Source: Paenibacillus cymbidii (GTDB lineage Bacteria; Bacillota; Bacilli; Paenibacillales; NBRC-103111). Taken from it: 64,000 nt of DNA. Position 1 is the stretch's first letter, and the number at the start of each line of letters is the position of its first letter. The position numbers and the translations under genes are program-made. The DNA is taken from contig NZ_SHLX01000009.1 in NCBI RefSeq assembly GCF_004764705.1, positions 228,524-292,523 of the forward strand, written 5' to 3'. Of this stretch, positions 50,503 to 58,850 are shown piece by piece. The notes below the pieces were generated by a model that worked only from the letters and a program-made list of their open reading frames with translations, was not told the origin of the DNA and searched no databases.

Positions 50503-51426
50503 ATGAGAGGAACCCGTTTCGGCAAGAGGCTGCTGAACAATGTGATTCGCGAGTACGACTTGTATTTGCTGATTTTGCCGGTAGTTGCTTATTTTATTAT
50601 TTTCCATTACGTCCCGATGATCGGCGTGCAGCTGGCGTTCAAGGAGTTTTCGCCCATTCACGGCATCTTCGGCGACCAGTGGGTCGGGCTGAAATACTTC
50701 GAGCGCTTCATCCATGCCTACGATTTCAACCGGATTGTGGCCAATACGGTGCTCATCAGCCTGTATTCGCTGGCGATTGGTTTTCCGGCGCCGATCGTGC
50801 TGGCGCTGATGCTGAACGAAGTCACCTCGAGGCGCTTCAAGAAACTGGTGCAGACGGTCACTTACGCGCCGCACTTTATTTCCACCGTCGTGTTCGTCGG
50901 CATGCTGATCGCCTTCCTGTCGCCATCTTCGGGGATCATCAACATTTTGCTGCAGAAGGTGGGGCTTGCGCCGATCCATTTTATGCAAAACCCCGGCTAT
51001 TTCAAAAGCATTTACGTGTTTTCCGGCATCTGGCAAGGGGTGGGCTGGGGCGCGATCATCTACATCGCCGCTCTGGCGTCGGTGGATACGGAGCTGTACG
51101 AGGCGGCCAAGGTGGACGGCATCACCAAGCTGCGCAAAATATGGTCGATCGACCTGCCCAGTATCATGCCGATCGTCACGATCATGCTGGTGCTGCAGAT
51201 CGGCCACATCATGGATGTGGGCTTCGAGAAAGTGTTCCTGATGCAGAACAGCATGAACGTATCCAGCTCGCAAATCATATCGACGTACGTGTACAACGTG
51301 GGGCTTGTCGGCGTGCAGTACAGCTACGCGACGGCGATCGGGCTGTTTAATGCGGTCATCAATTTTGCCCTGCTGCTGCTGGCCAACGGCCTGGTGAAAA
51401 AGATGGGGAGGACGGGATTATGGTAA
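50503..51426 (+). CDS. ABC transporter permease, LplB type, of the LacI-controlled operon
   Basis: A 307-residue permease with six helices and the motif EAAKVDGITKLRKIWSIDLPSI. LLILPVVAYFIIFHYVPMIGVQLAFKEFSP-type start and SSSQIISTYVYNVGL near the end are typical of LplB. The ATG at 50503 has GAGGGG six bases upstream; earlier in-frame starts (50362, 50434) lie in the leader that contains the cre-like site and have no ribosome site. It overlaps the next permease gene by seven bases. No ATPase is encoded nearby. Confidence 0.88.
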   Translation: MRGTRFGKRLLNNVIREYDLYLLILPVVAYFIIFHYVPMIGVQLAFKEFSPIHGIFGDQWVGLKYFERFIHAYDFNRIVANTVLISLYSLAIGFPAPIVLALMLNEVTSRRFKKLVQTVTYAPHFISTVVFVGMLIAFLSPSSGIINILLQKVGLAPIHFMQNPGYFKSIYVFSGIWQGVGWGAIIYIAALASVDTELYEAAKVDGITKLRKIWSIDLPSIMPIVTIMLVLQIGHIMDVGFEKVFLMQNSMNVSSSQIISTYVYNVGLVGVQYSYATAIGLFNAVINFALLLLANGLVKKMGRTGLW

Positions 51427-52316
51427 AAAGGCGGATTGCCGCAGGAGGTTCGGACCGCGCGTTCGACATCGTTGTGCATGTGCTGCTTGCGCTGCTGCTG
51501 CTTGTCGTGCTGTACCCGCTGCTGTACATCGTCAGCGCATCCTTCAGCGACCCTTACGCGGTGACCAACGGGCAAATGCTGCTATGGCCGGTCGGCTTCA
51601 CCTGGGAAGGATACGACAAAATTTTCGCCAGCGACGACATATGGAACGGCTACAAAAACGCGATCGTGTATACGCTCGTCGGCACGACGGTGAACGTGGT
51701 GCTGACGATTATGGCGGCTTACCCGCTCTCGCGAAGCAATTTTATGGCGCGTAATTTCTTCATGTTTCTGTTCGCGTTTACGATGTTTTTCAGCGGCGGC
51801 CTCATTCCGTTGTACATGGTGGTCAAGTCGCTTGGGCTGCTCAATTCGATGTGGGCGCTCATCATTCCAAGCGCCGTGTCGATCTGGAATATTATCGTGG
51901 CGCGCACGTACTTTCAGATGTCGATCCCGAACGAGCTTTACGAAGCGGCGCAAATCGACGGCTGCCGCAATTTCCGTTACCTGCTCAGCGTTGTGCTGCC
52001 CCTGTCGAAGCCGATCGTCGCGGTGCTCGTCCTGTTCTACGGCGTCGGGCATTGGAACAAGTTTTTTGACGCGCTGATCTTCCTGAACGACGAGGACAAA
52101 TACCCGTTGCAGCTTATTTTGCGCAACATTCTGATCAAAAACATGCTGTCGGAACAAATGCTCGACCAGTTTACCGATTTTGCCGAACAGGACCGGATAG
52201 CGGAAGTGATCAAATACGGCCTGATCGTCGTCTCTTCGGTACCGATGCTTGTCATCTATCCGTTCGTGCAAAAATATTTCATCAAGGGGGTGATGATCGG
52301 CGCGATCAAAGGATAG
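51420..52316 (+). CDS. ABC transporter permease, LplC/YtcP type, of the LacI-controlled operon
   Basis: A 298-residue CUT1 permease. FFSGGLIPLYMVVKSLGLLNS, the EAA motif ELYEAAQIDGCRNFRYLLSVVLPLS and VIYPFVQKYFIKGVMIGAIKG at the end define the LplC/YtcP group. Translation is probably coupled to the upstream permease through the seven-base overlap. It acts with the lipoprotein at 52481. Confidence 0.9.
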   Translation: MVKRRIAAGGSDRAFDIVVHVLLALLLLVVLYPLLYIVSASFSDPYAVTNGQMLLWPVGFTWEGYDKIFASDDIWNGYKNAIVYTLVGTTVNVVLTIMAAYPLSRSNFMARNFFMFLFAFTMFFSGGLIPLYMVVKSLGLLNSMWALIIPSAVSIWNIIVARTYFQMSIPNELYEAAQIDGCRNFRYLLSVVLPLSKPIVAVLVLFYGVGHWNKFFDALIFLNDEDKYPLQLILRNILIKNMLSEQMLDQFTDFAEQDRIAEVIKYGLIVVSSVPMLVIYPFVQKYFIKGVMIGAIKG

Positions 52317-52480
52317 CGCGGAGGAGGCAAGGAACCGCCGGCCGGACGCGGCCGGGCGGGAGCGGCTGTCAGCCAGGAACGGAAAAAACGGAATGCGAGT
52401 CTAACGACGCACGATAACAGGGGATTGCGGCAAAAACCGCAAATAGGAATGACGTTGGCAAGAAACAAGGAGGAATGGCG

Positions 52481-54106
52481 ATGGATATGCGCAGGAATGG
52501 AACCGCCTTGCTGGCGGCGGCGCTCCTGGCGGCGGCCGTGGCGGGATGCAGCGGCGGCAAAAGCGATGGCGAAAGCAAGAGCAGCGCGGCTCCCTCGGGC
52601 AGCGCCGCCCCGTCCGCAGCCGGCTCGGCAACGCCGGCCAAGGAGAAGGTCACGATCAAGATGGGCATCATGAAGGCGGCCGATCACGGCGACTTCAAAA
52701 CGATGAAGGTCGTGACCGATTACGAGCAGAAGAGCAACATTCATATCGATTGGGTGGAAGTGCCGCAGCAAAATTTTACCGAAAAATGGAACCTGATGCT
52801 GACAAGCGGCGACTATCCGGAAGCGTTCTACGGCAGAGGCATGGAAAACTCCGGTCTCGACGAGATGTACGGCAGAAGCGGGGTTTTCCTCCCGCTGAAC
52901 GATCTGATCGACAAGTATGCGCCCAATATCAAAAAAATGTTCGACACGGTGCCCGGAGCAAGGGCGAGGAGCATGGTCGACGGCAAAATTTATTCCATTC
53001 CGAACCCGGCCAGCGCCTATCACATTCAGACCGAGCACAAGTTTTACATTAATAAAGTGTGGCTCGACAAGCTGGGGCTGAAGGTGCCGACGACGACCGA
53101 CGAGCTGTACGAGGTGCTCAAGGCATTTAAGGCGAACGATCTGAACGGCAACGGCAAGGCGGACGAAATCCCGTTCACGACTTGGGTCGCCGGCGGATAC
53201 GACGGCCTGGACACGCTGTTCGGCTCGTGGGGCGTGCCCGACAACGCGCGCGATCACACGATGCTGAACAACGGCAAAGTCGTGTTCGTACCGGCCCAGG
53301 AAGGATACCGCAAAGGCCTCGAGTTCCTGAACAAACTGTACAAGGAAGGGCTGATCGATCAGGAGGTGTTTACCCAAACCGATCAGCAGCTTACGGCCAA
53401 GGGCAGCGGCAAAGATGTCGTGGTGGGCAGCTTCATCCGCCACATCGGCGACTATGTCGTCGGCACCGACCGGTTCAAGGACTACGTCGCCGTGCCGGTG
53501 CTGAAAGGGCCGGACGGCTTGCAGCTGGCGACCAAAATCGACTTTCCGCGGCTGATGCTCAATACGTTCGTCATCACGAACAAAAACAAGCATCCCGAGG
53601 ACACCATTCGTTGGCTGGACTACATGTTCACCGAACAGGGCGCGCTGGAATTCAACTTCGGTCCCGAGAACGTGGCCTGGAAATGGAATGGCGATGGCAC
53701 ATGGGAAGTGCTGCCGCCGCCGGCGGGCGTCAATTCCAACACGTTCCGCAACGGCAATTCGCCCGGCGGTTACGGGCTGACCTGGATGAGCGAAGCGCTG
53801 AACCAGAAAGGCAAAGTGTCTTCGCCGATCGAGCAGGCCTACATCGACCACACCAAAATGTACGAACCGTACTTCCCGAAGGAAGTGTATCCGACGCTGC
53901 GCTTCAGCCAGAAGCAAAGCGAAGCGCTTAGCACGGTTAAAGGCAGCTTGTTTAACTACGTGCAGGAGATGGAAGGCAAATTCATCACCGGCCAGACCCC
54001 GCTAAGCAAGTGGGACGATTACTTGAAGGAACTGGACAAAATCGGGCTGAAAACGTACCTTCAGGTGTACCAGGAGGCGTACGACAGCTACAAGGCAATC
54101 AAATAA
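52481..54106 (+). CDS. Extracellular solute-binding lipoprotein of the LacI-controlled importer
   Basis: A 541-residue lipoprotein with lipobox AVAGC (Cys near residue 24) and a Ser/Ala-rich tether. The binding domain shows VDGKIYSIPNPASAY, KVWLDKLGLKVPTTTDELYEVLKAF, DLNGNGKADEIPF (calcium-type loop) and FITGQTPLSKWDDYLKELDKIGLKTYL, as in LplA-type proteins and the paralogue at 37088. The ATG at 52481 is seven bases after AAGGAGG; the one at 52475 is too close. It presumably binds the oligosaccharide cut by the five glycosidases of the locus. A small TTGCGG/CCGCAA hairpin lies in the 164-base gap upstream. Confidence 0.88.
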   Translation: MDMRRNGTALLAAALLAAAVAGCSGGKSDGESKSSAAPSGSAAPSAAGSATPAKEKVTIKMGIMKAADHGDFKTMKVVTDYEQKSNIHIDWVEVPQQNFTEKWNLMLTSGDYPEAFYGRGMENSGLDEMYGRSGVFLPLNDLIDKYAPNIKKMFDTVPGARARSMVDGKIYSIPNPASAYHIQTEHKFYINKVWLDKLGLKVPTTTDELYEVLKAFKANDLNGNGKADEIPFTTWVAGGYDGLDTLFGSWGVPDNARDHTMLNNGKVVFVPAQEGYRKGLEFLNKLYKEGLIDQEVFTQTDQQLTAKGSGKDVVVGSFIRHIGDYVVGTDRFKDYVAVPVLKGPDGLQLATKIDFPRLMLNTFVITNKNKHPEDTIRWLDYMFTEQGALEFNFGPENVAWKWNGDGTWEVLPPPAGVNSNTFRNGNSPGGYGLTWMSEALNQKGKVSSPIEQAYIDHTKMYEPYFPKEVYPTLRFSQKQSEALSTVKGSLFNYVQEMEGKFITGQTPLSKWDDYLKELDKIGLKTYLQVYQEAYDSYKAIK

Positions 54107-54115
54107 AGCAGGAAT

Positions 54116-54147
54116 GGGGAGGCTGCTTCTGTTCGGCAGCCTTCCCC
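54116..54147 (+). terminator. Strong intercistronic hairpin after the binding-protein gene
   Basis: GGGGAGGCTGC pairs with GCAGCC(T)TCCCC with one bulge and an 8- to 9-base loop. There is no T-run, so it may protect the binding-protein mRNA end or cause partial termination before the glycosidase genes. Confidence 0.5.
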
Positions 54148-54188
54148 GGCTTCGGCTGATTGCGCGATTGCGGGAGGATGAGGACAAC

Positions 54189-55580
54189 ATGGCAACCTTG
54201 CTGTTTCTGGACGATCATCATTTGAATTTGAGCCGCAATGTGGAACGCCGCATCGGAAGTCCGCAGCGACTGGACGAATATACGTACCGGGATCCGCTGA
54301 ATGAAATCGCCTGGGGTTATCCGACGGTATTCCGGGACGAGGCGAGCGGCAAGTGGCGGATGACTTACCAGCACTGCAGCACGACGTTCCCGCGAATTCC
54401 GCTGCTGGCCGAAAGCGATGACGGGCTGCGCTGGCAACCGCGGGATACGACGCGGGAGGTGGCGATCGCGGGCCGTTTGCGCGATAACCAACTGCTGCCG
54501 GTCGATGAGTTTTCGGAGTGGTCGACGACGGTGATCGACCCGTACGCGCCGCCCGAAGAGCGGTACAAGGGGTTGGTGGTCGAGCATACGAGCCGTCATT
54601 TTCTGAAATCGCACTTGTGGGTGTCGCCCGACGGCGTACGCTGGACGGAACGGCCGGGAGCGGAGTGGCAGCGCATCGCCGGCGATCCGCTGTCGCATGC
54701 TTTCTGGAACGAAGCGCGCCAAAGCTTTACGTTCGTGTCCCGGCCGGACTGGACGGATCGCCGGCTGACGGTGTACGAAACGAAAGATTGGCGAACGTTC
54801 TCCGAGCCGGAGCTGGCGCTGCAGGCCGACGCGCTCGATACGCCGCTCGCCAATCTTTACGGCATGCCGGTGTTCCCGTACGAAGGCATCTACATCGGTT
54901 TCCTGTGGGTGTATCATCCGTCGCAGGAAGTGAAGGGCTTCTCGCCGCATAAGTTTCTTGGCGGCAACGTCGATTGCCAGCTGGCGTACAGCCTGAACGG
55001 ACGCCACTTCATGCGCGGCTTGCGCACGCCGTTCGTGACGAACGGCGAGCCGGGCGAGCCCGATGCGGGCTGCGTATATCCTTCGCACCTTCGACAACTG
55101 AAGGACGGCTCGCTGCTCCTGTATGCATCCGCCAGCACGCACGAACATGCCATGCCCGGCGCGACGTCGATTATAACGTACGCGCTGCGCCGGGATGGGT
55201 TCGCATACTTGCGCAGCAACGGCGGCGCAGGAACGATAGGGACGAAACCGCTGCTGTACCGGGGCGGCGACATCGAATTCAACGTGCAAAGCCAGGGCGG
55301 CTATGCGAAGGTGCAGCTCACCGACTGGTCGGGGCAGCCGCTGGAGGGTTACACCTTCGACGAAAGTTTGCCGTTCAGCGGCGACGATCCGGCGTGGAAG
55401 CCGCAGTGGCAGGGCGGCAAGTGCATCGACGAGCTGGCGGGGCAAGCGATCCGCGTCGAGGTGGAGCTGCTGAACGCCCGCTTGTACGCCATTCGCGGCG
55501 AAATCGCCTCGCTGTATGCCGGGCAATGCTGGCGTTACGTTCACGAAGGTATTGAACCGACGGTGCGGCCCGGATTTTGA
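54189..55580 (+). CDS. Five-bladed-propeller glycosidase-like protein (GH32/43/68 superfamily), no. 1
   Basis: A 463-residue cytoplasmic protein with the five-bladed propeller look of GH32/GH43-type enzymes: repeated W/Y-x-SPDG-x-xW (WVSPDGVRWTER, AESDDGLRWQPR) and FRDEASGKWRMTYQH. YGMPVFPYEGIYIGFLW and GEPGEPDAGCVYP may hold catalytic acids, but the usual WMNDPN and EC motifs are absent. A C-terminal beta-sandwich (from RGGDIEFNVQSQGG) resembles the GH32 C-domain. It has the weakest family match of the five paralogous or analogous proteins here. It is the first glycosidase gene after the importer genes. Activity on fructans or other furanosides is inference. Confidence 0.6.
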   Translation: MATLLFLDDHHLNLSRNVERRIGSPQRLDEYTYRDPLNEIAWGYPTVFRDEASGKWRMTYQHCSTTFPRIPLLAESDDGLRWQPRDTTREVAIAGRLRDNQLLPVDEFSEWSTTVIDPYAPPEERYKGLVVEHTSRHFLKSHLWVSPDGVRWTERPGAEWQRIAGDPLSHAFWNEARQSFTFVSRPDWTDRRLTVYETKDWRTFSEPELALQADALDTPLANLYGMPVFPYEGIYIGFLWVYHPSQEVKGFSPHKFLGGNVDCQLAYSLNGRHFMRGLRTPFVTNGEPGEPDAGCVYPSHLRQLKDGSLLLYASASTHEHAMPGATSIITYALRRDGFAYLRSNGGAGTIGTKPLLYRGGDIEFNVQSQGGYAKVQLTDWSGQPLEGYTFDESLPFSGDDPAWKPQWQGGKCIDELAGQAIRVEVELLNARLYAIRGEIASLYAGQCWRYVHEGIEPTVRPGF

Positions 55581-55652
55581 TCGGCGGCGGACAGAAGTGG
55601 CGCGATGAATGCGAAGGAAGCAAACGACGCAAGGAAGGCGAGGGGTTCGTTG

Positions 55653-57182
55653 ATGTTGGGCTACAAGCCGCATGGCCTGGAAATGTGGGATGCGTGGTGC
55701 ATCGAGCGCGAAGGCAGGGCGCACATGCTGCATTTGCAGTTCCTGTCGCCGGAGTCGGCGCGCAGCCGGCTCGAGGCGGACAGTCTCGGCCACGCCGTTT
55801 CGGACGACCTGCTGCATTGGCGCGAGCTGGCGCCCGCGTTCGCTCCCGGCGAGGAGGGCGGGCTTGACGATCTGCAGCCGTGGACCGGCTGCCTGTACGA
55901 GCACGGCGGCACGTATTATTTGTACTACACGATGCGCTCCAGCCGGGACGGGGCGCGAACGCAGCACATCGGCCTGGCGACAAGCGACGATCTGACACGC
56001 TTTCGCCGGTACGAAGGCAACCCGGTGATTGCTCCCGACCCTCGCTGGTATGTCGATCGCGAATGTCCGCTGCCGGGCGGGGTGGTCGATTGCCGCGATC
56101 TGGTCATCGTGGACAATCCCGACGGGACCGGCTGGTACGGCTTCTACGCCGCCCGCGTTCCGGCGGACGATCTGACCGAAGGGGCGGCGATCGCCGTCGT
56201 CCGCAGCGACGATCTCGTGCACTGGGAGCACTTGCCGCCCGCCTTCGTGCCGCGCAAGTACGCGGTCGTCGAAGTGCCCGACGTGTTTGCGATCGACGGG
56301 CGCTGGTACATGACGTGCCTGACCGGGCACGGCTACGGCAATCGCGGCATCTTCGCCGACAGGGCGGCGTTTCGCGGCACGATTTACGCGGTCGCCGATT
56401 CGATCGAGGGGCCGTACCGCGAGCTGCCGGACGACCACTTGCTGCTCGCCGGCGATTATTCGTGCGGCTATTCGTGCCGCAGCTTCCTGTGGCAAGGCAA
56501 ACGCTACGCCTTGTATACGGAACGGGGGAAGAACACGATTTCGCCGCCGATGGAGCTGGCCGCAACCCGCGAGGGTTGGCTGCGGCTAAGGTACAGCCCG
56601 CTCACCGCAGGCTGGCGGCAGCTCACGGTGTCGGCCCCCGGACAGCTGCCGGGCATCGTCCGGCTGCCCTGGTGCCACGCGATCTGGGGGCTTCCCGGCG
56701 GCGCATGGGAAATGGACGCGGCTGCCGCAGCGTATCGCGGCGTTGCGGCAGGGCGCGGCTGGCAAATCGCCGATCTCGGCATCGGCAGCGCCGACGTGGA
56801 GATTGAAGCGGAGGTAACGCTTGAGTCGGGCGTTGCGGCGGGGCTCGTCTGGCGCGCCGACACAGAGAAGGCTGACGCCAGCGGCGACCTGGTTGTCATG
56901 ATCGATGCCGACGAAGGCGTCGTTCGGGCGGGCATCGCCGCCGAGTTCGGCGAACCGTGGAGCCGGGGCTGGCGCATCGAGCATTGGCGCGCCTGCCATA
57001 TGCGCGTCGTCGTGCGCCGGCCGCGCGTGGAAGTGTACATCGACGACATGCTGGCGCTGCAGTTCGGCGGCAAGTTCGCCGATGCGTCGCGGCCGAGCGT
57101 CGGCTTGTTCGTCGACCGCGCCGTTGCGACGATCGGCGGCCTGGGCATTTATGCGCTCGCCGCCGGCTCGGATGAGCCATGA
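55653..57182 (+). CDS. GH32-like glycosidase, no. 2
   Basis: A 509-residue protein without signal peptide. The start of the propeller, LGYKPHGLEMWDAWCIEREGRAHMLHLQF, has Asp at the nucleophile position but not the WMNDPN form. CRDLVIVDNPDGTGWYGFYAAR supplies the RD transition-state pair, and VVEVPDVFAIDGRWYMTCL the acid/base Glu position (EVPD for the usual EC-P). The C-terminal beta-sandwich (from WQIADLGIGSADVEIEAEV) resembles that of GH32. The ATG at 55653 has GAGGGG seven bases upstream; the in-frame ATG at 55605 has none. The stop overlaps the next start (ATGA). Confidence 0.7.
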   Translation: MLGYKPHGLEMWDAWCIEREGRAHMLHLQFLSPESARSRLEADSLGHAVSDDLLHWRELAPAFAPGEEGGLDDLQPWTGCLYEHGGTYYLYYTMRSSRDGARTQHIGLATSDDLTRFRRYEGNPVIAPDPRWYVDRECPLPGGVVDCRDLVIVDNPDGTGWYGFYAARVPADDLTEGAAIAVVRSDDLVHWEHLPPAFVPRKYAVVEVPDVFAIDGRWYMTCLTGHGYGNRGIFADRAAFRGTIYAVADSIEGPYRELPDDHLLLAGDYSCGYSCRSFLWQGKRYALYTERGKNTISPPMELAATREGWLRLRYSPLTAGWRQLTVSAPGQLPGIVRLPWCHAIWGLPGGAWEMDAAAAAYRGVAAGRGWQIADLGIGSADVEIEAEVTLESGVAAGLVWRADTEKADASGDLVVMIDADEGVVRAGIAAEFGEPWSRGWRIEHWRACHMRVVVRRPRVEVYIDDMLALQFGGKFADASRPSVGLFVDRAVATIGGLGIYALAAGSDEP

Positions 57183-58729
57183 GCAAGCGCAGGCTGCTTG
57201 CGCTGCTGGCGGCCCCGCTGTTGTTGGCGGCTGGTTGGGCGGCGGTGTCCGGTTGGCCGGCTTCGACCGGACAGCGCGAAACCGGAGCTGCTGCCCCGGC
57301 GGCAAACGAGCCGGCGAAGCGCGCGCTGCTTCACTATCGGCCGGAGGCGTTTGCGCTTGGCGACGTCCATCCTTTTTATGAAGCGGGCACGTATTATTTG
57401 TTCTTCTTGAAGCCGGGCAACTATGAGTCGTTGCTGGCGACTTCGCAGAATATGATCGACTGGCGGGAGGCGAAGCTGACTCGCGGCGGTCTTGCCCCCT
57501 TCGCGCCCTACTACGCCCTAGGCGTGTTTCGGGACCGCGCCGACGGGCTGTATCGCAGCTACTACGGCAGCCAGTTCCGGATGAAAGGCTCCGAGAGCGC
57601 GGATCTGCTGCACTGGACCAATGCCGACTTTACTTACGATATCCCCGGAGACGCGCAGACGTATCCGGGCGGCACGCGGGATCCGTACGTATTCTACGAC
57701 CCGGATCTTGCTTCGTACCGGATGGTCGCCACAGCCTACCGCACGAAGGAAAAAAGCGGCGTCGGCAGCGGTCTGGACGCATCGATCGTACTGTCGACGG
57801 CGCGGGACGGCGATTTGACCGATTGGGGACCGCCGGTCGATTTGGTTCGTTTTCCGAACCGGGACGTGCCGCTTGCCAAGGCGCAGGACCCGGAAGTGGC
57901 GCAACTGGCCCGGATCGGCGACCGGTGGTATTTGCTGGCCAGCATCGCCGGCCAATCCGTGCACCATGTCGGCAAACCGAGCTATTGGATCGGCGCTGCC
58001 GGCACGCCGATCGACCGCGACAACTGGCAGGAGAAGCCCCGTTTCAGCCTGGACGGCGAAGATTTGGCGGCGGCGCAGCTGGTTCCGAGCGGCGACCGGT
58101 GGCTGCTGCTCGGCTGGATTCCGCAGCAGGCCGAAGGCAACGCGTGGGGCGGCCACTTGAGCTTCCCGCGCGAAATCGTGCCGCTTGCCGACGGCACGCT
58201 CGCTTCCCGGCTGGAGCCGGCGTTCGGCGCGGCGATTCGCGGCCGGCTGCTGTACGCCGTCGGAGCTGGCGCTCCGCTCGCGGCCGGGGCCCGGCTGCCG
58301 GGAACATACGCCCATGCCGATCTCGAGCTGGACGTGAGTCTCGGGCCAACGGCTTCGCGCGCGGGGCTGACGATCGTTGGCGGCCCGTCCGGGGCAGCCA
58401 CGGCCACGGCCTCGGCCGCAGTTGACGCCGTTTATGTGGCGCTCGATCGTGAGAGCGGATCGCTTCGCGTCGGCAGCGGCACGAACGGCTCGGGAAGCGG
58501 GACCGTCTACAGCGAGCTTGCGGTGGCTCCGGACGTCTTCGCCGCTCCCGGCAAGCTGCGGGTCGTCATCGAAGGCGATATGCTCGAATTGTTTCTGAAC
58601 GAGCGGTATTCGCTTGCCGCCCGCATTCCTTATGCACTGTCGGCGGCTGAACTCGGCGTCTTCGCCTCGGCTGACGGCGCCGGCTTCGACAACGTCAGGG
58701 TTTATGAGTTGAACGAGCCCGGCGGATGA
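57179..58729 (+). CDS. Exported GH32-like glycosidase, no. 3
   Basis: A 516-residue protein with an N-terminal signal-anchor or signal peptide (KRRLLALLAAPLLLAAGWAAV). The nucleophile segment is LGDVHPFYEAGTYYLFFLKPG, followed by GTRDPYVFYDPDLASYRMV (RDP) and KAQDPEVAQLARIGDRWYLLAS with the acid/base Glu. HLSFPREI and ASRLEPAF match GH32 sequence after the propeller, and the C-terminal beta-sandwich ends in GFDNVRVYEL. It is the only clearly exported member of the set and may cut polymer outside before import. It starts by translational overlap with no. 2. Confidence 0.75.
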   Translation: MSKRRLLALLAAPLLLAAGWAAVSGWPASTGQRETGAAAPAANEPAKRALLHYRPEAFALGDVHPFYEAGTYYLFFLKPGNYESLLATSQNMIDWREAKLTRGGLAPFAPYYALGVFRDRADGLYRSYYGSQFRMKGSESADLLHWTNADFTYDIPGDAQTYPGGTRDPYVFYDPDLASYRMVATAYRTKEKSGVGSGLDASIVLSTARDGDLTDWGPPVDLVRFPNRDVPLAKAQDPEVAQLARIGDRWYLLASIAGQSVHHVGKPSYWIGAAGTPIDRDNWQEKPRFSLDGEDLAAAQLVPSGDRWLLLGWIPQQAEGNAWGGHLSFPREIVPLADGTLASRLEPAFGAAIRGRLLYAVGAGAPLAAGARLPGTYAHADLELDVSLGPTASRAGLTIVGGPSGAATATASAAVDAVYVALDRESGSLRVGSGTNGSGSGTVYSELAVAPDVFAAPGKLRVVIEGDMLELFLNERYSLAARIPYALSAAELGVFASADGAGFDNVRVYELNEPGG

Positions 58730-58732
58730 ATG

Positions 58733-58746
58733 TGGCAACGTTGCCA
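58733..58746. promoter_or_regulatory. LacI-type operator, upstream copy, second promoter
   Basis: TGGCAACGTTGCCA, a perfect 14-base palindrome with central CG, four bases after the stop of glycosidase no. 3 and 21 bases before the -35 box. Confidence 0.7.
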
Positions 58747-58767
58747 ACAGGGAAAGTCTTAATTTGA

Positions 58768-58797
58768 TTTACATGGCTCGTATTAATCCTCTATAAT
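58768..58797 (+). promoter_or_regulatory. Promoter of the glycosidase/lacI unit
   Basis: TTTACA (58768-58773), 18-base spacer, TATAAT (58792-58797). It lies between two LacI-type operators, as does the promoter at 50275. Confidence 0.7.
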
Positions 58798-58809
58798 AAT
58801 GATTAAATG

Positions 58810-58823
58810 TGACAACGATATCA
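58810..58823. promoter_or_regulatory. LacI-type operator, downstream copy, second promoter
   Basis: TGACAACGATATCA, identical to 50232-50245, just after the predicted transcription start. Confidence 0.7.
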
Positions 58824-58850
58824 TTAATGGATACGGATCAGGAGGACACT

